The notes under the pieces: model-generated
What the model was told of the DNA's origin: nothing
The model's database searches: none
Seen by the model: only the letters and a program-made list of their open reading frames with translations
From: Rhaphigaster nebulosa
Lineage: Eukaryota > Arthropoda > Insecta > Hemiptera > Pentatomidae
Direction: 5' to 3'
DNA length: 64,000 nt
NCBI GenBank assembly: GCA_948150685.1
Contig: OX411310.1
Coordinates: 41,255,599 to 41,319,598 of the forward strand
Program-made: the position numbers and the translations under genes
Part shown: positions 23,566 to 37,600 of the stretch, in pieces
How positions within the stretch are numbered: position 1 is the stretch's first letter
Layout of the letters: each line of letters begins with the position of its first letter

Positions 23566-24516
23566 ATGGATTTCGGTCAGAAAGTTTTGAAAAAGTATGG
23601 CTGGAATGAAGGTAATGTTTTTCTTTTGTATCTTAGAGAAATTTGGAATTAATATAATAAAACCACTTGTGGTTTTCCTTAGCCCTAGATTGCTTCTTTT
23701 TTCTTTTTTTTTTAGTTTCTTTAATCTAAAATAACTTCATTATCTTAAACTTTTAAAATATTCTCAGTTTGACTTTTTTACTATTAATATTTTTATTTCA
23801 AGAAGTATTACAAAAATTATTAAATCTTGGATGTCTCTATTTTCATGCAAATTACATTATGAGCAGCTAGCTATTGTTGATAAATGCAGCCCTAGTTCAG
23901 AACTATCACTGTCACAAAGTAGTGTTATTGTTCCAAATTGCAACTTTATTGTACCGTTGAGATTTCTTAGTGTGTCAGTCAGCTTTGTTGGTTTAGAAAT
24001 CATAATTTTATAAATAAAGATGTTATATTTATGCCATTAACGATTAATTTGAGAATGCCCAAAGAAGTGTGCATCAATTTTCTAGTATATAACCCTCAGT
24101 GAAGATGAAATGTATAATGAATGATATTCACATCAGCATACCATGTTAAATAACTGATAAAAAAGGCATATTGTAGTTGGGAAATAGAGATCAGGGACCT
24201 AATTGGGACTCTAGAACATTGTTCTTATTTCTGGAAAAATTGGTAAAATGTGAAATGATTGTTAAGCTGTTAGACCACTTAACAGAAGTCATCGTTTGTT
24301 ATAGTAACTGCATTTAGCTATTAACTCTTATAGTTTATTTTAATTTAAGGTGAAGGTCTTGGGAAAAACAGTGATGGAATCAAAGAAGCTATCAAGCCTA
24401 AACGTAAAACTAATAATCTTGGGTTAGGCTACAAACTAGGAAGCGAATTTAAAGACAATTGGTGGGAGAACGTCTATGACAATGCTGCTTCAAATATCGT
24501 AGTCAAAACTGATGAA
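23566..24516 (+). CDS. GPATCH4: GPATCH4 exons 1-2: G-patch and FxxxWW segment
   Basis: Exon 1 (23566-23611) ends inside the first G-patch glycine codon; exon 2 (24350-24516) supplies the remainder. The conserved glycines GxGxG and the tryptophan pair in DNWWENVYD are intact. Confidence 0.92.
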
Positions 24517-25979
24517 GTGAGTACTAATAATTTTGATTTTTTTATTCTTTTTGGTAATTTTTAGTTGAACCAGTTCTAGGTAAGATTGTGTTGGCTTAAT
24601 TCTGATACCGTCACCATTGCATAGTCATCCATCAACTAAACAAATTTTCTATCCACGTCTTGTATCCATGCAACCTTTATCGATAAATGCCTTAGGCACC
24701 TATGCCATGAATAAAATTTATACTTATATTCTCACTATAGGGTGATATAACTGATAAGTTTCTATTTTTATTTTATAATGTTCATGTACACTTAATTATT
24801 TTTGTTTATTTTGTTGCAAATATTATTTTTTATGAAATGTTAATTGATGTTAATGTTTATGTAGTATTATAGAGAGAATCTCTGATGAATAATTGTTAAA
24901 TCGTTAAATAATTGTTAACCAAGGGTTTATCGGAAGGCACATCTATCAGCGCCTTTATCATCTTTCATATTCCTTCTACCTCTTACAATCTGTTCAAAGA
25001 CGGAAATGCTATTGTCAATGTTGCCTCTGTAAGCTGAAACTAGTATGAAGGCTAGACCTGCCCCACATAACTTAGCATATAGCTTAATCCCCTATGGTAT
25101 GTTGGCTCAGCTCCATTACATAGAGATTAGAGTTATTTACTTGGCTACCCTGAGCTTTCTTTCTCCACTGCTGAGGAATATGAGTCTCAATATGAGACCA
25201 AATCATTTAACCATGTTCTCTCAGCAGCATAGTTCTTGGACCGTCATGATCTTATATCGTTGAACAAGAACTCGTAAGCTCATCTGCAACAATATGCCTG
25301 CGATCCATGTTGAGTTGGAGTATGATTATCCTGCTTGTATCTACTTCTTTATGGTTTTCTCAGCTATTTTTTTCAAATGCTTGATACGAGGTAGAGTGAG
25401 AAATAAAAAAAACCAAGGCCTTATCATATTTTAAGCATAAATTTCACTCAGGTTCGCTATTTAGCCTATTGTAGTATCTATCTAGACATAATTTTATTTT
25501 TTAAAGAAATTAAATTGGAAGAAGTAAAATTCAGCATACAGCCATCTAAACACCAATAGCAATAAAAAATGCAAGTCGAAAAGCATTTATAGAAAGCATT
25601 TTTCAAATTTAAAGTGTTAAAATCTCTAATTAAATTATATCATTTCAGTAGTCTGCTTATTGGAAACATAAAAAATTAGACTGGAAGAAATAAATGGTGT
25701 TAGTGGTGCCTCTTGGTTTTTTTTTTTTTTTTTTAATTTATTATGGTATTGTACAAGACACTATTCAATCTTTGCTGCTAGTTTTGAAGTGCCACTCAAA
25801 CATGGCGGGTGGTCACAAAATGTTTGAGCCTCACTGTAGATGAAATGGCATATGGGTCCGATAGTAGGCGGAGGCTAACGACAACCAAGCATTCCCCAGA
25901 AACATAACAATAATTTATATAAACAACTGCATGGATTACCAAAGAGGAGAAGTCTGTTAATTTGAGCAGCACACATACA

Positions 25980-26029
<50 letters not shown>

Positions 26030-26907
26030 TATATGATCTGTTTTTAATAGTGAGTAGAAATCAATATAATGAAATTTTATAATAGTCAAAATAATATTCA
26101 TAGTAGAAAAAGCTTCTGGATATAAAAATGTCTTTATCCTTCAAAAAAGGACGTTTGTATTTATAGATTGTTACACTTTTTTTCCTACAATATAATAATA
26201 CTACAATAACAGTATAATATTCACAGTATAAAAAACTGTTAATAATAAACTTAGATTCCTATGTATAGAAATTTCTATAGAAAATTATAAAGTGGATAAA
26301 AAAGAATGTTTGTTGAACTAATAGATTGTTAAACTTTTTTTCCAATCTCCCCAAAGTTCAGATAATCAATACTGCAAAAATTTAATTTACAGAAGCATTA
26401 TTATTTTGTATTACCTCTAGGATAATGGGACTTGTTCAGTTACGAAACTAGAAAATTCAAAAGATCCAACTCAAGCAGAAATTTTGAAAAATAAATACAG
26501 AGGTTTTAGAAAAGTAAGTTTTTTTAGTTTAAAACTGTTCACTATTTAATTATTGGAATAATTTCAAGTCAATAGCACATAAATTTATTAATTCTTATTT
26601 TTATAGGAGGAAGATATATCACTCGATGAAGACAGTGACTGTGATAAGAAAAGTTTGCTCAGTGATGATGAAATATTTAAAAAATGTGGAGGTCGAACTG
26701 TTCATAAGTAAGATTATTTATTTAATGTATAACTTTGTGTACGTTTGTCTATTTGTTTAAAACTTATATTTTTATTTCAGAGGGGCAAGACATGGTCTAA
26801 CACTTTCAGGGAAATTGTCCCGGATAGAAAAACAAGAGAAACATCTATTAAAAAAGAAAATGGATAATGATGTGATACAAAATACCAAGAAGAAAAAAAT
26901 TACATAA
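23566..26907 (+). CDS. GPATCH4: G-patch domain-containing protein 4
   Basis: Five exons: 23566-23611, 24350-24516, 26421-26513, 26607-26707 and 26781-26907 (TAA). They give 177 aa, and all introns are GT-AG with consistent phases. The N-terminus MDFGQKVLKKYGW leads into the G-patch (GEGLGKNSDGI, residues about 12-35), then NNLGLGYKLGSEFKDNWW and AASNIVV. These match the GPATCH4 pattern in which the G-patch is followed by an FxxxWW segment. An acidic stretch (residues 103-125) precedes CGGRTVHKGARHGLT, another GPATCH4 signature, and the protein ends in a Lys-rich tail. G-patch proteins activate DEAH-box RNA helicases; human GPATCH4 is nucleolar. The start ATG opens the conserved MxF motif, so the protein looks complete. 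It is much shorter than human GPATCH4. Confidence 0.92.
25700..25837. mobile_element. hAT-like MITE remnant in GPATCH4 intron
   Basis: The right end (aaaatgtttgagcctcactg) matches the ends near 3930 and 6165; the left side carries agtggtgcctcttgg followed by a long T tract. Confidence 0.35.
25983..26027. repeat. (TA)n microsatellite
   Basis: Forty-five bases of AT dinucleotide inside GPATCH4 intron 2. Confidence 0.95.
26421..26907 (+). CDS. GPATCH4: GPATCH4 exons 3-5: acidic linker and GRTVHKGARHGLT motif
   Basis: The three exons are separated by introns under 100 bp. Lys codon 136 is split over the last intron. The C-terminal TKKKKIT tail is a plausible nuclear or nucleolar signal. Confidence 0.9.
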
Positions 26908-27150
26908 TAATGTTAGAAATATATATTTTTCCATAGCAATTTTATTTCCATTTTAACCTAAAATTAACTAAAGCAAAATCTTTAGATTGGCAGGGTTGGA
27001 ATGGATCTGCTAGCTACCAGCTGTCAAGTTGATATGACACAAAAGTTTATCAGAGTTCAGAATCACATATAAGTAATATTTAGTTTCTCTATTCAAATAA
27101 TAAGTATATTCATATTTCCTTAACAAGAATATTCAATATCAAATATTTTA

Positions 27151-27156
27151 AATAAA
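27151..27156 (+). terminator. Candidate GPATCH4 polyadenylation signal
   Basis: AATAAA 244 bases after the stop and just before a mobile repeat begins. This is the only convincing hexamer in that stretch. Confidence 0.35.
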
Positions 27157-27226
27157 AGATAATTATATGTTTATGAAAGTAAATAGTGTGTCCAATGCTT
27201 CTCGGTGTTATTATTGTTTATATTTT

Positions 27227-28130
27227 TACTTTCACTGACCTATATATGAAATATAGTAATAGTATATAGTAAGGGAAAGGTGTTGCGATAGTGAAAAATT
27301 TCTAATCCGAGTTTTCAACTGAAATACACGTTTTAAGGTCCAAATAACAAAGTTTTGCAAAATGGTCGTGGTTATGTGAAGAGCCTAGCTCAAAAATTAA
27401 AAGTTCTAAGAAATTGATATCACTCATTTAAGATAAGATATGCCTGGGATGTTACAGCAATTTTTCTGCTGAAATTGACTTACCTAAACTGCCAATTTAT
27501 ATCATCGATTTTATAATTTTCTTGAAAACGGTTTTAATGATTTTGTTGAAACTTACCTAAAATCTTCTCTTTAAACCCCTTTAACTTTATTACGGTGAAA
27601 AATATAAGGACAAAAAGGAAATTTAATTTGTGCTTAACTCAAAAAGTATGCATCTTATGGTAAATTATGTATATCATATGGAAGGTAATTAAATTCTCTA
27701 AAAAAATTTTTTTTATCTAAATCTGTCGTTTTACCAAAGATCTGTATCCCTGGTAAAACAACAGATTTTGATAATTTTTTTTTTTTTTTAGAGAATTTAA
27801 TTACCTGTTGTATCTTGTAAGGCCTGCAAGGATCCTAGATGGATGGGACAGAACTGCTGGATCTACTCCCACTATACCTCCTGGTCATATGTTGTTCTCA
27901 ACAATAGTCTGAGTTCAACTCTGTTAACTTCTCGCTGTTATAGTCAATAATTTCTACTTTTAAATTATTTAATGGAAACTAAATGGCATTTCCATGGAAA
28001 CTTATTTTCAGCTTGACAAACCAAAAATATATTATATATGTGAACTCTTTAAGATTATTTTAAAAAAATGGATGATTACTATTATTATAAGATGATAAGT
28101 AAATGTTGTGTGATGTGCGCACCATCAGAT
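27227..28130 (-). mobile_element. Non-autonomous repeat family, copy 1 (reverse orientation)
   Basis: Read on the minus strand it runs from a tctgatggtgcgcacatcac end to tatataggtcagtgaaagta. It contains the family's phrases for atcgattttataattttc, ggtaattaaattctctaaaa and tagctcaaaaattaaaag. Terminal blocks actttcc...ctata and tatag...ggaaagt are inverted with respect to each other. A foreign segment seems inserted at about 27806-28010. Confidence 0.6.
27683..27805. repeat. Palindrome with about 53-bp arms inside copy 1
   Basis: ggtaattaaattctctaaaa at 27684 is matched in reverse by tagagaatttaattacc ending at 27805. Both arms carry T/A runs and aaatctgt-cgttttacc-like cores. Confidence 0.8.
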
Positions 28131-31100
28131 TTTTAATAAATATTTTTCTAATAAAGGTTTTGTCTGAGTTTTTTATTTGGGGCATATCACACTGTGAAGG
28201 TATTTGTTTATATAGTATGTTAAAAAAAATTCATGGTTGATTCAAACTACCAATCTGACAGTAAACCAATGCCCCTTCTTTAAGATATGTTGAAAAACAG
28301 GTAAATAAAATATAACAGAAAACAGTTTGTAATATTGCTTTTATTTTACAGTTAAGGCACTTAACAATGATAGTAAACTGTATTACAATTGTAATGTTAG
28401 TTCTAAAGTTTACAGACTTAATAACATCTTTTAACAAACAACATTAGTTATGTCATTATATATAAAAAGAAGTATAAAAAATATACATAACAAACCTTTT
28501 CATCATCGAAAAATAGTCTGATAACACTCGTTCATAGAAAAAGGAATGTCAAACATTCATTTCTTTTAAATGCTTCTGATGGACCCATAATTGAGGCTCT
28601 GGAATGACCATTATAAAACAGGTTCCATAAACAAGATAACAAATGCTCTAACGCATCGACAATACAATAAATTTTTTTCAAACTAAACATAATTTCGCAT
28701 TAAATAATTTTTGAAACAAAAATATCTAAAACCTTGTCATCTAATACTAATAATACAACATTTATAATATTGTTCCATGTAAAAGTAAAAATTAAAATTA
28801 CACTCTCATCAACTAACAATCGTTAGGATACAAATTTTAAAAAAATTTGAACTAACAAATAAATTTAAAGCTATTATTTACCAACCAAAGCATAAACAAT
28901 GGAAGATCTTTTTTTCTTTTAAGAAATAATAAAAACATACTAAAATAAAAAAATTAGAGAACAATGTAAATTGGTAACTCATTAACAGTTCTGAGTTTTA
29001 CCTGGAATACGGAAGAAAATATGAGTGTTATACTGAAGTAAATAAATTCCCTTGAAAATATTTTTCTTTCTGAATAATTAGAATTTGATTGCTCTTTGAC
29101 TTTGTGGTTGAAAAAGGCTAATTTTCTAAACCATAAAACAATATTGAATAATCAAGAAAAATTACAATTATATCAAAAAGAAGATTGCGCACAGTATAAG
29201 ATGAGGAAATGAAAGAGTTATGAGCTTATTTATATATAAATTTTGCCCCTAAAATTAGTTTTATTCTGTGCAATAAATAACTTCACACTCAGTCCCATGA
29301 GATAGGCCAATCAAATAGTGGTAAATTTTAGAAATGTTGATGTGCATGAAAACCTATGGAAAAACAAAGTGATGATCTGAATATACAGCAAAATCATTGG
29401 GATATCAAAATGCAGCACTCAGGTACATTAAATTTAAAAACTATAACCGTCAAACAATGATAACCAATCACGAGCGAACTTAACTGCCTAACTTCACATA
29501 TCTGTTGTGCATGGCAGAAGGTTAATAAATTACCTGAATTAGTTGTAACTTTATTGCAATAAAGATAAAAATGAAATCTATATTGTCTTAAGAAAAATGA
29601 GACATAAGCTCATAACTTTTACTTCTCAATCAAGTAAAAAATTCTCAGTACAGTTCAACGGCCAAGAGTCGGATGCTTTTAAGACAGAAAATATAAACGG
29701 CAAATTAAACAACCAAAATTCTTATAGCAACTAGTAAATGCACAATATATTTAAAATGATGATTTATTATTCACAGTTTATTTTTATAGAAATTATTTTT
29801 TCAAAGTCATAATTCTAATAATCTACAACCCAATATATATATAAAATCTAATGTTATACAGTATTAAGTATATATCACAATATGTAACTACGAAGAATCA
29901 ATGAAATACCAATTGTAAGTATAATAAATCCGACTTTCTATTCGCATTGTAATAACAAAATAAATCTTAGACACTTTTCAGAAAACTATTAAATTGTTTT
30001 TTTTTAGACATTAAACAAAAAAGATCTTGATTACAGACAATCTAAAAGAAAAATCTGAGCTGCACGATAATTAATATGGCAACATTCTTACTTTTCAAGA
30101 GTTGGTAAAAATCAGTAAAATTATACACCTTATTATTTATTCTTGGAAATAAGCGTAAAAACACGATCAACATTTAAAATATATAAATATTAGCACATTA
30201 TTAATGCGGTTAGTATAGTTAAAAATTGGAAGCCCGTCTGGTCAGTGCTTTATTTATAGTTATATCTAATATTGGTCAATATATGTATATATATATTTTA
30301 AATAATTTCCAATTATAACAATTCGAAAATCAGTGTTTCTTATAAATTTTTGACAAGCTAGCATTAACATTTTTATGTATTAAATATAACAATTATTAAT
30401 TTCTTCTTTCTTTTTTTTTTACTTCAATTAATGACTTATGACTCTATATATAAGCAATTAATCAGTGATGTACATACTGCTCCATTCTTAGGTACAAATG
30501 AAAATGTTACAATATATAACATAAAAAGATAAAAACAGCTAAATTAAACAGAAAATAAATAAAAGTATAGTTAATTAAGTCATACCAAGCATGCCATTAA
30601 ACTACAACATAAATGGTCAATGTCGAACTCACAATCCAATCAAAAAGAGAATAACTCTCTATCATTTGATCAAACAAAATAATAATAATAAAAACAGCAG
30701 AAATACATTAGTGGGAAATGGCAAGTAATGGTGACTTAAAATCTACTACTAACAAAACCGAATGGAACGCAGTCTCATTTGTTTCACCTAAAATTATGCA
30801 TTTAATTTCTTAATGTTTTAAAAACAATACTTTTCCAAAACTGTAAAAATATAAATAAATATAAATACACAAAACACAAAATAATTTAAAAATTTGTGCC
30901 ATTAACTTTTGTTATGAAAATAAGATTGTTATACATGAAAGAAAATATCAATAGAATCCTCAAAATGATCTTTATGAAACTGATACAAAATAAATTAATA
31001 AATCAAGCAATCGGATGAACATTTTTTTTTTTATTATTTCACTTTTTTTTAGCTTTGTGATTAGTTTTGAGTGTATACTAGAACACGACTCATGATAAAT

Positions 31101-31442
31101 CAGTATTCCTTAAGTATGATAAGGTTAATTTAATAATTTAAATCTGTAACGAGTAGACAGCAGCAAATTAAAAAAAAAAATCATGTTTTTAATAACCAGA
31201 GAATGTAACTTCAATAAATAATATATTGAATTAACGAGAGAGTCATCTCTGTAGTCTGTAAATTTTGCTTCATCCTAGTTGATGAAAATGGAAAGACAGA
31301 AATGAGACATCAAAAAAATGTTCTTGAAGGAGCATTTAAATTAAAAAAATTCGCTCCTAGTCCTTTATGTTAGGCTCCTGAAAGCATCAGCTTAAAAAGA
31401 AAATTAAAAACAAATCTGAAATATAATAATGATCGGCAATGT
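28131..31442 (-). other. Probable long Lasp 3' UTR and intergenic DNA
   Basis: 3.3 kb of AT-rich sequence free of recognisable mobile repeats, directly downstream of the Lasp stop. On the minus strand, AATAAA at 28345-28340 is one candidate polyadenylation signal. If used, the 3' UTR would be about 3.1 kb, but nearer signals exist. Confidence 0.35.
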
Positions 31443-31619
31443 TCAAAGGGCAGGTTCTACATAGTTCGCAGGAAGCATTCCGACTTGCCCGGTCCTTTGA
31501 ACAATTCCTGTCATCCAGCCTGCGTCGACGGATACACAATCAACAATCAAGTCGCCGTCCAAGAAGGAAACTTCGTCACCATCCTGGGCTTCATAATCAT
31601 ACATTGCCCTGTACACTCT
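31443..31619 (-). CDS. Lasp: Lasp last exon: SH3 domain
   Basis: The acceptor atgttccag keeps the frame with the preceding RGRG. It encodes RVYRAMYDYEAQDGDE through NYVEPAL and a stop. The SH3 ALYDY motif, central Trp and Pro-Asn-Tyr are intact. The plus-strand frame of similar length here is an antisense shadow. Confidence 0.95.
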   Translation of the reverse strand, partial: RVYRAMYDYEAQDGDEVSFLDGDLIVDCVSVDAGWMTGIVQRTGQVGMLPANYVEPAL

Positions 31620-34600
31620 CTGGAACATAAATTGAAAAGTAATATTTAATATTTATTCATTATTATAATGATTATTTTTTTTCCTTATTAAATTTCTCAG
31701 CAATCGTTAGTATACTATAATATATATACATTAGAACGCTTTCCATGGAAATAAAATGCATAAAATATGCTCTAACAGTTTAAATCTCTTATAAGTCACA
31801 TTTAAAATCTAGAAAAGCAAAAATGATAAATAAAAAAATCTGGTGTGGCACGCGCATCTCACAACTTTCTCCAACCACCCTATAATAATAATCTTTGAGA
31901 TTATTTTAAAGAGTTCACGTAAATACTAATCAAAATAAACTCAGCAGAATGCACTTCATCAAGTCTTTTCGCACAAAAGTATAATAAATTAGTTTTTAAA
32001 TAGCTTTAGTAATTCTGTCCACTAAATATTTTTGGTTTATCAAGCTGAAAATATATATTAAAAATTTCAGTTTAGTTTCTATGGAAATTTCAGTTAGTTT
32101 CCATGGAATCATTTTGTTTCCATTAAATAATATAAACGTAGAAATTATTAAGTAAATTTCTACTTTTATATTATTAAAATACATAGTTACAGAGCGTTTT
32201 GTTAACAATAGGTTGGTGGCTTGGTAGAAGGAGGTTCGATCGCATTTGTCTCTTTTGTTTTTTAGGGAATTTCATTACCTTTCATATGATAATAAACATA
32301 ATTTACCAAAAAATGCTCACTTTTAGAGTTTTGCGCAAATAAAATTTTCTTTTTGCTATTAAATTTTCTTTTCCCCTAAATTTTTCGTTGATATACTACA
32401 TGCATGAAAAATTAAAGAGCTTCAAGGAGAAGACTTTCAGCAAGTTTTATCAAAATCGTCAGAATCGTTTTCGAGAAAATTGTAAAATCGATGACATAAA
32501 ATGGCATTTCCGATGAAAAAGTTGCTTTAGCATTCCATGAATATACCTACCTTAAATACATAGTTTCAGTTTCGTACGGCTTTTTGTTTTTGAGCTAGAC
32601 TGTTTACATACACACAGACCATTTTGCGAGGCATGTTTATTTGGACTCAGGGGACCTTGAAATGTGTATTTTCGAAGAAAAACTCAAATATGAAAATTTT
32701 CACAATTGAAATACTTTCTTTTACTACATATTTCATATATAGGTAAGGGAAAGTAATAATAGTAAGCACCTGTTACTAAGTTATTTGCACTGGTTTCAAC
32801 AATTAATTAACAAATAGATTAATATCTCCATAGTAACACTAGCAAAACAGACGTCAAGAAAAAATTATATATAATTAAAAGAATATTTTAATTAAATAGA
32901 GCATGTAATTATAGAATTGAACTAATGACTGGAAGAATACAGCATGTCAATTATTTCGATTTATTTTCCCTTGATCCCTATGCCAATGATTCTCCCCAAA
33001 ACTAGTGTTGCAATAATTGTTAAATAACAAGTTAATTTAACTAGGGTTAAAACAATTGTTACAATATCCTTAAGATTCTAAAAGAATTTTCGTTTTCAAT
33101 TAACAATTGTTTTCGTTCTTCCAGCCAACAATTCAATTATTATTAGCTAAAAATAAAGTATGTCTAATTAAGATAACAATACAATATACTAGAAGACTTA
33201 CCCCTCGGCCACGATGACGCTGTAACTGTTCAGGAGGAGGAGGAGGAGCTGTAGTATTCGCCGAGCTCAAGGAGCCATAATAATTGTTAACTGGATCTAG
33301 ATCTGCGATGGAGCCAATGTGCCGCCCAGCAGGGCTGTTAACTAAAATAAATAATTTTTTTTATATAGTTTTGAAGGACTAATTTTATAATATTTTTTGA
33401 AACTTTTGAAGGACTGCTAATATTTTATAATATTGAAATGAAGGTTGATAGAGTATTGTAAATTATAGAAGATATAGAAATTAATAATTAAAAAAAATTA
33501 GAAAAATTAATAATAAAATTAATTAAAAAAATTAATTAGAAATTAATTAATTTTATAATATTGAAATGAAGGTTGATAGAGTATTGTAAATTATAGAAGA
33601 TATAGAAATTAAAGAAAGTGTAGTAAATTATAGAAATTAAAGAATATGTTAGTAAACAGATCCTAGCCCTCCCATTTTAACAAACATCTCAAGAACCAAG
33701 AATATAATTACAATTCCATCGCTCCCTAGTCCATCCAAAATTCATAAATGCAGCAACAATTACAATTCCATCGCTCCCCAGTCCATCCAAAATTCATAAA
33801 TGCAGCAACAATTACAATTCCATCGCTCCCCAGTCCATCCAAAATTCATAAATGCAGCAATCTCAATAGAAATCCAACAATTACAATATATAATAATGCT
33901 ATCCCTTGAGTAAAAGTGTTAAATTAAAGTTAAGACTTAATGCTTCGTATTGGAATCTTTAAATATCATTATCCCAATAATTTTTATCTCATTTATTAAA
34001 AATATACATACTGAAATATAAAAATACAATACTACTCACCAGCCCCTCGCTCGGAGGTGTATATTACAGTAGATGTTTGTCTAGCAGAATAAGGTGAATT
34101 ATTCGTAGTATTCGCAGACTGAACATTACTGAAATCTCTGGTCGGTTTTTGTGCAGGCGGTGCGTAATCACTTTGCCTTACATTCATATTCTCAGCATCT
34201 AAAATATAGAAAATAATTATTAAAACCATTATGGAATTATATAAATAATACAAATTATTTAATAGAATTAAATGAATTTTAATAGAATTCATAAAGAATT
34301 TTGCTGTAACAAATGAAAACTAATGTATAACTTAAAATATTAGCTATTATTCAATTTACTAGCTAGTCTTTCTGATAAAGTAAAAAGGTCAAGGCGATAG
34401 GCTTCAGTTATTTCATATTCATTTATTAGTAAAACATTAATACATAGTGAATTTGTTTAAGTTTCGGAAGTTTATACGCCATCACCTTCATCTTAAAATA
34501 TTAATAGAAAAGCTTCTTAGAATTTTACTTTCATAGTTCAAAATTAATTTGGCTTTAGCACTTAATAAAATAAATAAATAGCTTTGAGGGGTAGCAAAAA

Positions 34601-37600
34601 TGACAGTTTAAGAATAAACGTCAATAACCAGATTAATTACCTCCTGTCAATACTTTGGACTATTCTGTGAAAATTGGAATGTTAAAATAGGCGATGATAT
34701 ATAAAAATCCTTCTAAAAATTAATTTCAGACTGAGATTTTTGATGAAGAGAGAATTAAAAAAGTTGTTCATTGGAAGAATTGCATAGAAACCAAAGAGCG
34801 TATTTTGATTAATTGCTACAAATATATCAAGTCTATTCATGTTCTATTAATGTCATCCCAAAAAATTGGCAATAAGATATAATCACATACTCATTCATTA
34901 TCAATTTATCAATAATAATGTTATAACTTTTAAATTGTAAACAAGTTTGCAAATATTGGTATTAAAGATTACTGACATTATTAAAGGTTTAGGTAGATCT
35001 CATATACTTTCCCTTGCAGATAAACAAATCCCAAAGGACTTATCAGTTGGGGATCGAAGAGATAACTAATTTCACACACAACCTTGTAAACAATTCATGA
35101 TATAAAAGTTAGAATAAGAAAATGTAATATTAAAAAAAAAGAAGAAGAAAAAACCAAATAAAAATAATGAAGTACAGTTCCTATTCAAAAAATCAAAAAT
35201 AAGGAACTAGAAAAAAAAAATTAAAAGAATTATTAGATTTTACAAAATTGTCAGATTAACCTGAAATTAAGTTCATAAGCTACGACTATGAACAAACTAA
35301 AATAAACTTTTCAAACTTTTTCAAGCAATCTTCTTTTTGTTTGCTAAAAAAGATATGCAAATAATATGAAAATTAATTCTAAAACAAGATCTTTCCAGAA
35401 TTTCCATTACTTTGCAAACCAGTTGAAATTTTTTTTTCTTATTTAATTATTATCCATTCTTATGTATGTAATATAAAGGTTCTTTTTGATGACAATCATA
35501 TTTTATATTTTTTAAATTAGCATTTTTGGTTCGATAAATAGAAATTTTATTCAATATACAGAATATTTTTTTCTAATAAATTCAAGGTTCCAAAAAAAAA
35601 GTTTGATATATAGAGATTTTCGATATATGGAAACTCGATATACAGAGGTTAATTCATTTATTTTATGTAAATAGAAATAAGATGAACACAAATAAAAAGG
35701 GTTATAAACTATATAGTTATTATTAACTATATAATAATTCAAGCCATTTCATTAAGTAATATAGAAAAGGAGCAAAATAAATCAAAATTCTTCAATAATT
35801 TTTTTACAATAGGTGTATCATTCAATAAGAGTAAATTCTAAATCACCTTTTGAAAACTAAAACTGATGATCTAAGTTTTCCATAGCATAAAACTTGAAAT
35901 ATTCGAACAATGTTATAATCTTTCAACTCAAATTCACATTAAAATAAAGAAAAAAAAATAATTTGAAGATGATTTTGTTAATATCCTCTTAAGTGGTTCA
36001 AAAAGAACTTACCACTTCCAGCAAGGTCAATCTGTTCTCCATTAATATTCCTTTTCTGCTCCATAGCAGCTTTTTTCTGAAGATCACCATGATAAGCCAC
36101 ATTGCTGAACAATAAACATCAGTAATATTAAAAACTTGAAATTTAACAAATATCCTTATAAATAAAATACTATAGTAGTAAGTCAAGTAATTAAATTATC
36201 AATACTCGATCCTATTAATTACCTTATAATTTTAGAGTTCTGTTTTATCCTTAACGTTTCAGGATCATCAGCTACTTGTGTAAGTTTGCCTTTAGTTTTT
36301 TCAAACTCTGCATGATATTTAACCTAAAAAATAAAATAATTTTGACCATATAAATACATTGTGATCAATATTTAACAATAAAATTAGAGTAAATACATTT
36401 GATTTTAGAGCTTACGTTTGATTGTAATTTGGTATTTTCGGCAATTCGTTTCAACTCTGGCGTTTCGGCAACTGTGGTGGCTTTAGCTTTTGGAATATGC
36501 CTGCACATCATAATTTTATAAAAAAAACAAAAAATGAATTAAGAAAAACATAAATAAAAAAATACTGAAAGAATTTCAGAAAACTAAATTGATGATAGAT
36601 TAGCATAACTATTTCAAAATAAGTTATATACCCAAAAGATACATTTGTTCGGAAAGCGAATAAGCTTCCTCTTTGCAACAATAGTAACAGGAAAGAGCAA
36701 GGCCAGAGAGAATCATCACAGCAAAATTGAAGCATTACTCAGGAAAGGATGTTTTGTTTATATGGTTTCAGGGCCATTAAAAACTTGTTGATTCATATTT
36801 CAAAAACATTTAAATTTTCTATATGTTATTGATTCGAATAAGAAAATCCTAGACAATAAACAAAAATATTTCTGAATATTTGTCCTTATAAGGAAGTCCA
36901 GAAGAAGAAAGTTAAGCTGGATATGACCTAGTTTGCTCTCCATTAATACCTCCTTTCAGCCTAACAGCTCAGAAAGGGAGAGTGACTCAGTGTCACTCTC
37001 AAACTTTAATTAATTCAAATGTCACAACATACCTTCAATTTCAACAAGCATTTAAAGAACTACAGAATCATAAATAATTGGGATCAATGCTGAATAAAAA
37101 ATACAATAAAGAAAACGAAAATTTTGAAGCTATTATTGCTAGAAACAAAACTATAATAACATTATATCAACACAAATGTACCTTAAATGCTCCATAATAA
37201 TAACAGAAACATAAATAAAGTTTAAAAGATATTAAGATTAAAGAATAGTAATTTAATTTTGTCTATATTCATTTATTATAATAACAAATACTCACGCGTC
37301 ACAATAAGGATCCTTATTAAATCCCTTGTAATTCCTCATGTTTAGTGTCATTCCACAAACTTGGCATTTGAAACACTGTTTGTGCCATATCTAAAAAGTG
37401 AACAGTAGTTTAATTGTATTGTATGATAAATTTAAGAACATGGATTGAAAGGACAGTCTGATGCCGTATTCAGATAAATATATGAATTAATCAAGATAAT
37501 GAAAACATTAGTTTTGATAATGATATCAAACAGTTTTAAAAACAATTTTACACAATGCATCTTCAAATACTCACTTTGTCTAAACATTTAAGTTCTTCAA

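Larger units (their letters stand above)
24517..26420 (+). other. GPATCH4 intron 2 with repeats
   Basis: This 1.9-kb intron holds a balanced patch (24920-25350) without a known gene, a MITE-like insert (25700-25837) and a (TA)n array. Confidence 0.6.

Noticed and set aside
31439..31630. Plus-strand open frame over the Lasp SH3 exon
   Set aside because: It is a mirror of the SH3 coding strand.
36508..36735. 75-codon minus-strand frame in Lasp intron 2
   Set aside because: It begins inside the intron, overlaps no domain, and is rich in Phe and Leu as expected from T-rich DNA.
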